From contig CM052359.1 of assembly GCA_028551475.1 (NCBI GenBank), positions 5,643,583 to 5,707,582 on the forward strand: DNA of 64,000 nucleotides, given 5' to 3'. Positions within the stretch are counted from its first letter, which is position 1. The number at the start of each line of letters is the position of its first letter. The notes beneath the pieces were generated by a model. That model saw only the letters and a list, made by a program, of their open reading frames with translations. It made no database searches and was not told where the DNA came from. The translations under genes and the position numbers were made by a program. Below are positions 57,070-64,000 of this stretch, piece after piece. The DNA comes from Casuarina equisetifolia. Lineage: Eukaryota; Streptophyta; Magnoliopsida; Fagales; Casuarinaceae.

Positions 57070-59830
57070 TTTTGTGTTGGTTTTTTTTATAATATACTAG
57101 TGTTTAGCAGAAGCTGGGAAGAGCATTGTGAACATGTTAGACTAGTTTTTAAGAAGTTGTGATAGCATAAACTATTTGTTAAAGAAAAAGAAATGTGTCT
57201 TTGGGGTGTCCACAATTACCTACTTGGGGCATGTTATTTCAGAATAGGGAGTGTCAATGGAGTATGATAAGGTTCAAGCTATGTTGGAATGGCCAATACC
57301 TAAGAATGTGAAGGCCTTAAAAGGTTTTTTGGCTTAATTGGTTACTACAAAAAGTTTATTCATAACTATGGTTTAATTGTTGCCCCTCTCACCAAGTTAC
57401 TGTGGAAGGAAGCTTTTCAGTGGGATGAAGCAACTACCAAAGCTTTTACAGCCTTGCAGAAAGCCATGTCAATAGTTCATGTGTTGAGGTTACTTGATTT
57501 TTCTTTACCCTTCACCATAGAGTGCGATGCTTATGCAGCCAAAGTAAGGGAAATTCTATCTCAGCAACAACAACCTCTTGCTTATTTCAATCAAGCTCTT
57601 AAAGGTAAAAATCTTCTCTTATCTATTTATGAAAAAGAGCTTTTAGCTTTCATCCTAGCAGTCAAGAAATTGAGGCAATATTTGTTAAGTAATAAATTCA
57701 TTGTGAGAACAGACTAGTAGAGTCTTCAAATCTCTAGAACCAGAAAATCTCAATATTTGCTCAACAACATTGGTTAATCAAGCTAGTAGGTTATGATTTT
57801 GAGATCCATTATAAGGTAGGGAAAGAAAATGATGCAGTAGTTGCCTTATCAAGGCATGAGGAGCAAGTACAAATTCAGGCACATGAGGGAAACACTTAAA
57901 CTGACAGTAAAGAGACAAAAGAGTAAGCTATCAGTAATTAATCTAGAAGAGGACACAATTTAGGTTGTAAGACAAAGGAAAGGAAATCCTGCAATGTTGT
58001 AGTCCATGGTAAGGAGAACATAAGTGGGAAAGAGGTGAAAGTAGTAACACTAAAGTGTTGCCTTGATAGTAATCTGAAGGCCCTCTCATTACCAGTACCA
58101 AAGTGACTTACTTCCATCCAAGAAGAAGTCTACCAAAATCAAGAAACTCAAAATATGTTGAATAAGTTGAGCATTGGTGAAGTAGGAAAGCAATGGCAGT
58201 GTAGAAACAATATTTTGTTCTATAACAATCGTATTTTTCTAGATAGAGACTTTAAATTGATTCCAATAATCTTACAAGATACATGGAGCAAGTCATAAAG
58301 GATATTTTAAAACACTATAGAAACTTAAGAATATGTTTTTCTGGTTCAAAATGAAGAAAAAGATATTGTAGTTTGTAAGGGAGTGCAGTGTCTATCAAAG
58401 GGTTAAATAGCATAACACCAAACCCAATAATTTACTCTAGCCATTACCCATATTAAACCAAATTTGGAAAGATTTGTCTATAGACATTATAAAGGGACTA
58501 CCAAGCTCCAAAGGAAAGACCATTATTTTTGTTGTTATGGATTGATTGTCCAAGATGTATTTTTTGACAATGTATTCAAACTCTATAGTATGCCAAAGAG
58601 TATAGTTTATGATCAAGATGTAATTTTTACTAATGAATTTTGGAAACAACTCTTTAAACTACATGGCACAAAATTAAAATTTTCTACTGTCTATCATCCA
58701 CAAAAGGATAGGCAATCAAAGGTGGTTAATAAGACTATTGAAGTTTACTTAAGATGCTTTGCTTTAGATCATCCCAAGGAGTGATTCAAATGGCTACCTT
58801 AGGCTGAATATTGCTATAACACCAGTATTCATTGTGTAACTTAAAAGTCACCCTATGAAGTGATTTATGGACAGCCACCACCCTCATTATTATCATATGT
58901 TCCAAGATCTTTTGCAATTGTTGTGGTGGATTAAGAGTTGTATGCTAGAGATGAGGTCTTAAAAGGCCTTAAGGAGAGAATTCAAAGAGCTCAAAACCAT
59001 ATAAAGAAGTATTACAATGTTAGCCGCAGAGGAGCAATTTCAAGTTGGTAATGTGGTGTCTCTTAAACTCCAACCGTATAGGGGGAGTTTAGTAGTTGCT
59101 CGAAAGAGTTGTAAAATGTCACCATGGTATTATGAACCTTTTGAGATGCTGCAAAGAATTAGTGAAATGGCATATCGACTGAAGTTTTCTCAAGATTCCA
59201 GAATTCATGATGTCTTTCATGTTTCCATGTTAAAAAAAGTGTTGGGAAAAGGAATTTCTATATAGTCAAAGCTACTAGCTTATTTGGTTAATGAAGGTGT
59301 TCTTAGCCTAAGATCACACAAGCTATTTTGGAGCACCGAGTTAAAAAGAGGCATGCTTAATTTTTAATGCACTTGTAAGGACTTCCTATGCAAGAAGCTA
59401 CTTAGGTGGACGCAACTCATTTTGAGGAATGTTATCCTTCCTTTAAGGGACAAGGTTGTTGTTCAAAAGGAAGGGATGCAGCAATCACGCAAGAAGACTT
59501 AAACACATCAGCAATTCATTGTTAACGACATCATTTTAGACTCTTGTTGTATGCATTATGAATAAGTGTAAAAAGGCCAAGGTCGTTAACTAGTATAAAT
59601 AGAGGGAATCAGTTAGGAGTAGCTAGTTTTGTTTTGTAATTTAGTTGTAAGAGACTGTAGAGGTCTTAGGTCCCCTTTAAGAAATCATGTACTCTTTTCC
59701 ATTCAATTTCACAATTGGTAGAAAGGCTAAGTTGCCAAAGCCTTCTACTACTTTCATCTCAAAGATTCCCTCTCGTCCTTGTACTAAAGCTTTTCTTAAG
59801 TCTCATAGAGTTTCTCTGGACCCTGCAGAT
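57070..59830 (+). mobile_element. Second Ty3/gypsy relic, 3' half
   Basis: The plus strand gives the RT C-terminus (57,070-57,330; 'NILVFSRSWEEHCEHVRLVF', 'KRFFGLIGYYKKFI'). RNase H follows (57,454-57,717; 'PFTIECDAYAAKVREILSQ', 'PLAYFNQALKGKNLLLSIYE'), then integrase (58,360-58,900; 'FKLYSMPKSIVYDQDVIFTN', 'KFSTVYHPQKDRQSKV') and the downstream tail (59,017-59,265; 'VVSLKLQPYRGSL', 'RIHDVFHVSMLKKVLG'). A purine tract, aaaaggaaggga, ends at 59,476. The LTR then starts at TGCAGCAATC and includes a TATAAAT promoter-like site at 59,594-59,600; its right end is unclear. The 5' half (gag, protease, most of RT, 5' LTR) is missing. Stops are frequent. Confidence 0.82.
59477..59830 (+). repeat. 3' LTR of the second gypsy relic
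   Basis: Starts directly after the polypurine tract and contains tataaatagaggg, as LTR promoters do. The right border is approximate because no partner LTR survives. Confidence 0.5.
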
Positions 59831-61655
59831 TGAGATAGCATTTTCACCATGTGAGCCTTAAGGATCCGATGTCATGATACCTTAACATCTTTTTCAACAA
59901 AAACTTTTAGTTTTTGTCATCAACTTTTATCCAAATATATTGACAAATATTCATTTGATCATACATTTAGAATATGTAGAATATTTTTCTTTTCATAATA
60001 TCATGGGGATATTACAAATACCTAGCCAAATATTTTTCATTTTCTTTGCATATATTCACTTGATAAGTACAAGTTTTTTAATTTTTTTTCAAACATATTT
60101 GCACTTGTATTATCATCATCAAAATATCATATACACTTACAAATATTCCGTAGACATGCAAATTAAATTCAACAAATCTACATGGACTACAGGGGGGAAA
60201 AATATTTGGAAAAAGTTTAAGAGGAAAAAACGATTTACTAGGGAAGCGTCATGAATTTACTTCACTAATACCAAAGCATTTTTTTTTCTTCTTCGTTGAA
60301 AGGAGCTTGAATTTGATTTTTGGTTAGATATTAGAGAAACCTTTGATAATATGAATGATTTATCCACGGATTCCAATTCTAAGACCCGGAAAATCAGAAA
60401 TGCATGCATAGGAGCACACGTTGATAAACGGCTACCGACGACTTGATCAACTCCTCAAGAAGGAAGAAGAAAAGGCAAAAGATATCATGGTTTGGGGCTT
60501 TATACCAGGAAATGTGGTATTAGGCCAAAGAGCTATTTGGAAATTAGAGCTTAAAAGTAAGAACAGCCAAACAGGCCAACCAAGGGTTTAATTATGCCTT
60601 TAAGAGTCCTAGCAAATGGTTATGTCTCATGCAACCCAACAGAAGAACAATTCTCTGAGATGACCTGAAAGATGGTCGGCCATCAAGAACCATCTTGGCA
60701 AGCGTGGTAAAAATCTTCTTGAGTCCTTCTAAGTTTATTCTTTTTTTCTTTCTTAATGTTTTATCTTCCATGTCAATGCACTAAAACCTTTTCATCTCTA
60801 CATGTTAAAAATAAGTGATGTTTCACGTTGAAAGTATGATAATAGACCCTTAAACTTATAACGCAGTCAAAGCATGAATTTAGCTAAAACCCAAGCATTT
60901 CTTGCCTATACGCTGATTCGACGCGTATCTCTGATCCGCCTGCTAAAGTCACCATGCCACATTGTTTATGATTAGATTCACAATAAAATAGATTGGTAAA
61001 ATAAAGCTAATGAAGATCTGAAAACGAGCAGGCACCATTGCATGTGAAAGCTGACTAAATCCAGGGCAAAGCATTAGTGGCACATGTAGGTGAGTGGATG
61101 CTCGACCTGTTGCTGTAGTCCTGGTCAAACGTTCATAGTAGTGTAAGAACTGGTTCATGAATGCATTGTTTCAACCAAGAGATTGACAAGATCATATATA
61201 AAATCTCAATCAGTGATTTCTTTAACTAACTACTTTCTCAATACTAAGCCTAAGATTACTCAAGTGGTAATAAACTAAACCCACTTTCCTTTTTTTAACT
61301 TTTACTCCATAGTACATTCTTTTCTTCAAATTAAAATAATAAAATATTTTTATTTTTCTTAGTGTAGTCACATGCTTCTGACAATTTGATCCTCCATCAA
61401 ATGCGGAAGCTCCTCGAAAAAAGAAAGCACAATTTTCAAATTAGGAATAGAGTAGGTACCGTGAGTTGTGGGAAGATGCTTGCTCATCTTTGTCCCCGGC
61501 CGGCAGCCGTCGTTTCTTTCCTTGTTTTAATAGGTTGTTTTAGGTTAAACTTTAGTAAGTGACAACCAAGATATTTTAAATAATAACTATTTTAATTAAA
61601 TTAGATGCTTGTCAATACAGAAATGAAAAGCAAAGTATAAGAAAATGAAAAACCT
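59831..61655. other. AT-rich spacer, no gene recognised
   Basis: The open frames (59,940-60,254 and others) are low-complexity or without family features. A possible host promoter or regulatory role cannot be judged. Confidence 0.45.
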
Positions 61656-61660
61656 GATTA

Positions 61661-61999
61661 TGTAGACCTACGAACCTAATCATTGAGCCAAAAGGCTTAA
61701 CCATAACATTCTCCCACGCTTCCTGAATCTGACGTCCTCGGCAGTTACACTCTACGGCTCCACTAGGCAGGAAACTCTGCGGCTCTATTAGCCCAGTTGC
61801 TAGCCATATCAGCCAACAGCTTCTCACAACCAAGCCCCCATGTCCCCAACGAGCTACATAGCCAAGTGCACCTACCAAGATTTGAACTCAGGATATGGAA
61901 TTTGGCTCTGATACCAAATGTAACGAATCTAATAATTGAACTAAAAAGCCTAAACCTGTTAGCATGATGGACTCAATTATCTTTTTTAAGAGAGTAACA
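61661..61999 (-). mobile_element. Candidate TRIM-type miniature LTR element
   Basis: On the minus strand a perfect primer-binding site, TGGTATCAGAGCC (61,916-61,904), follows a repeat ending GTTACA. After about 200 bases of non-coding interior the sequence GAGAATGTTATGG starts a second copy at 61,708. The shared repeat core is GGTTTAGGCTTTTTAGTTCA (left-hand copy, 61,919-61,999) against GGTTAAGCCTTTTGGCTCA (61,661-61,708). Small size, PBS and lack of coding sequence fit a TRIM. The repeats differ in length (81 and 48 bases), and I saw no convincing target duplication. Confidence 0.55.
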
Positions 62000-62199
62000 T
62001 ATTGACTTAATTACCGAACTGATTTGGTAACTTATTTCTTTATTAATTTAATATATTTTATTAATAATAATTATAGCTTGTAACGGAAGTGAGAACAAAA
62101 GAATTCCCAACGACGACGTATTCTTTTTCTCTTTCGGACGAAGTTGGAAATTCAAAATAAGGATAAGTATCAGCGGTGGAAAACAACAGGCCCCAATGA

Positions 62200-62640
62200 C
62201 ACGCTCGCGAACCAGGAGCCCGGGGAGTGCGCTCTGCGGGAGTGACCGTTTTGACGTGGGCGGCCGGGGAGTGCGCGGTCAACTTGCTGGGTACGATCGT
62301 CATTTGGTGCTGCTCCAATAATCCAAGCCTTCTTCGACCAATCCGGCACCGCTTGGCCTCTAATGTCATGCCGCCTACTTCATCCTCTCTGTTAATAACA
62401 TTGTGTGCTTCTACCATTGGCCGGCCGGTGTCCAACGCTACGCGATCAAACGGCTCTCTCTTCCACGCCTCGTCTTCTCATTCTAGCAGCTGGAGACGTC
62501 GCGGCTGCAGGGGATGAAGACTTTCCTCGATTTCTCTGTGTTCTTTGCTTGTTCGTCTCTCTCTGTCTTTTGCGGCGGAAGTGGCGGGAATGTGCTCAGA
62601 TTCAAAGGCCAATCAGGGCCTCTGTAACTCTGGTAGGTAA
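62200..62640 (+). promoter_or_regulatory. GC-rich gene start, likely first (non-coding or short coding) exon
   Basis: This is the most CpG-rich patch in the right third. It is followed by a CT-rich leader-like stretch, an ATG at 62,513 with a 38-codon frame, and a donor-like 'ctctggtaggtaagc' at about 62,630-62,643. After that, composition becomes intron-like to the window end. A plus-strand gene continuing to the right is the simplest reading. The short frame (MKTFLDFSVFFACSSL...) has no family I recognise and may be an upstream frame in a 5' leader. Confidence 0.35.
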
Positions 62641-62953
62641 GCATCGTTATATGGAGTTGTTGTCAATTGTTTTATCAGTTGGACGAATTTGCGTTAGATT
62701 TTTTATCTGAGTTTTGAGTTTATTCGTTCTTCTTGTTGTGGCCACCCCTGTTTCTATGTGAGTATAAGATATTATCACTTATTGCTTTTTTCTTATTTAT
62801 TTGACTGTTAAAAGTCTTGATGAGTGGCGGAAAATTCTTCGGAAAGGGGAGTTTATTTCCTATTTGGTGAGATTTTGCAAATTTTAAGTAGCCGTTCTTA
62901 GGTATTAGATGCGTGGTTTTAATGCCTTGCATTTGGAGCTAATTACTGGACAT

Positions 62954-63166
62954 TAAAAAATGCTTGTCGAATGACCCTAGAGTTTAGTCAAAACGGTAAG
63001 AAGGATTTATATGGGAGATTTCGCAAACCAAGTATCCTGGGTTTGAATCCCTTCGGCTACATCTCTGATTGACTTAAAGCATGCTTTGAAACGGACTGCT
63101 AATTCCCCATTTGAGCCATCAAGCAAAGCTTGGAGAGGTTTTGAGTTATCAGGAAAAAAATGTTTC
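62954..63166 (+). mobile_element. Possible tRNA-derived SINE
   Basis: An A-box-like tagtcaaaacggtaag (about 62,985-63,000) and a B-box-like gggtttgaatccc (63,039-63,051) are spaced as in tRNA-derived SINE heads. The segment ends in a run of seven A at about 63,153-63,159. Imperfect flanking copies (aaaaaatgcttg and aaaaaatgtttc) could be target duplications. Confidence 0.4.
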
Positions 63167-64000
63167 TAAGCCTCTAGCAATGCTTAGATGCTTCTCCTTT
63201 TGTCTTTTTTATTTTTTATTTTTTTCCCTTTTCCTTTTCAAAATAACTTTCATCACCATGTTGAGAAAAATAGTTCAATGTAATTAGTACTAGTTATTTG
63301 GTTGTTCCTTCAGTTGTATCATGATTTTGCATACTAAGCACCAGGTAGCATAAATTTATATTTCTCTGTTATTGCTTTTACCTCATAATTTGCACCACTC
63401 AGAATTCTGTATGCATGGAAAGTTAGGGGTAATATATAAGTTTCTGCATATCTATAAGAACCACCGGCTGACTTATTGTTAGGATTGTCTTCTGCTCTTC
63501 TTCTTAGCATCGAAATTATATCCACTTGCATATTTCACTCCCTTGGACTGGCAGAACACCAATATAGTTAGGAATAATCTGATGCTAGCTTGGTTTTGTT
63601 TCAAAGGTAACTATTTGTCTTTGGCAAATCAAGTAGCTGTCTTTGTGAGTCCGTCGTACTCTTCTGCTTGGTTGGGCATAAATCCTAATGACAACCTTTC
63701 TCAGTAGTGAGCACTTTCATGGCAAAACAGCAATATATCTCCAATCTCAATAAAAATGGTTCCAATGATGGAAACCGTTGCAATTATTGCTCTTTATAAT
63801 CTGGATCATGTTCGTATGAATTAGCTCATCTGCAAATTATATCAAGAGGGACAGTCTTAGATCTGTATTTATCAATGCTTTTTAGGATTTACATCTGTAA
63901 TATCAATCTAGACAGCTTTTACCTCAAATATTCTTATTATGTTATGCACTCAACCACTGTTGATTTAGAAAGTCAAAAGGACCGCAAATGTGAGTCTTTA
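63167..64000. other. Intron-like sequence to the window end
   Basis: T-rich and without a recognisable exon on either strand. If a gene starts at 62.2-62.64 kb, this is probably its first intron. Confidence 0.35.

Noticed and set aside
61861..61920. A tRNA gene suggested by 'gagttcaaatc' and 'tggtatcagagcc' on the minus strand
   Set aside because: No cloverleaf or A box at the right spacing; the second motif is better explained as a retroelement primer-binding site.
62061..62435. 124-codon minus-strand open frame in the GC-rich patch
   Set aside because: It overlaps the CpG-rich promoter-like region, shows no domain, and is explained by base composition.
1..64000. CRISPR arrays, bacterial operons or phage modules
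   Set aside because: The window is plant nuclear DNA with spliced genes; the tandem arrays lack short repeat-spacer structure.

Overview
This is plant nuclear DNA, most likely from a woody eudicot. It has long AT-rich spacers, intron-rich genes with GT-AG borders, (GA)n microsatellites, many decayed LTR retrotransposons, and genes whose best relatives (from memory) are Arabidopsis ones. The species cannot be named from the sequence. About four host genes occupy 64 kb; most of the rest is repeat-derived.

Layout: (1) At the left edge, on the minus strand, lies the first coding exon of a nucleotide-sugar transporter of the UGNT1 type (655-787); the gene continues beyond base 1. (2) 2.9-5.1 kb holds a Ty1/copia gag relic and an unrecognised coding-like stretch. 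(3) 5.24-8.71 kb is an inverted, broken copy of the middle of the RabGAP gene that lies intact about 12 kb further on. One intron segment of the copy has expanded into a tandem array. (4) 8.7-13.8 kb carries a roughly 510-bp tandem repeat, with a nearby 5'-truncated LINE that has target duplications. (5) 13.85-16.25 kb is a deleted copia element with both LTRs and a 5-bp target duplication. (6) 18.26-30.66 kb is a 16-exon RabGAP/TBC gene (predicted 689 aa), with another copia relic in its largest intron. (7) 31.30-32.84 kb, minus strand and convergent with the RabGAP gene, is a three-exon R2R3-MYB of the MYB82 type (240 aa). (8) 38.7-43 kb is an old copia element interrupted by a short gypsy-like LTR element. 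44-48.2 kb is a gypsy relic. (9) 52.55-53.69 kb is a four-exon Aux/IAA gene of the IAA29 type (233 aa), with G-box and TGTCTC sites upstream. (10) 54.6-55.8 kb has a decayed pararetrovirus- or retroelement-like protease region, and 57-59.8 kb a second gypsy relic. (11) 61.66-62.0 kb is a candidate miniature LTR element. After it come a GC-rich likely gene start (62.2-62.65 kb) and a possible tRNA-derived SINE near 63.0 kb.

The host genes do not form a pathway: membrane-trafficking GAP, trichome-type MYB, auxin repressor and sugar-nucleotide transporter. Their order is informative, though. As I remember the Arabidopsis loci, UGNT1 and IAA29 are neighbours on chromosome 4 (At4g32272, At4g32280), and a RabGAP and MYB82 are neighbours on chromosome 5 (At5g52580, At5g52600). 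This window would then be the unsplit ancestral block.

The most unusual structure is the inverted RabGAP fragment with its intron-derived tandem expansion and the adjoining 510-bp array. Exon borders were worked out by hand from reading frame, splice sites and family knowledge; no alignment or database search was run.
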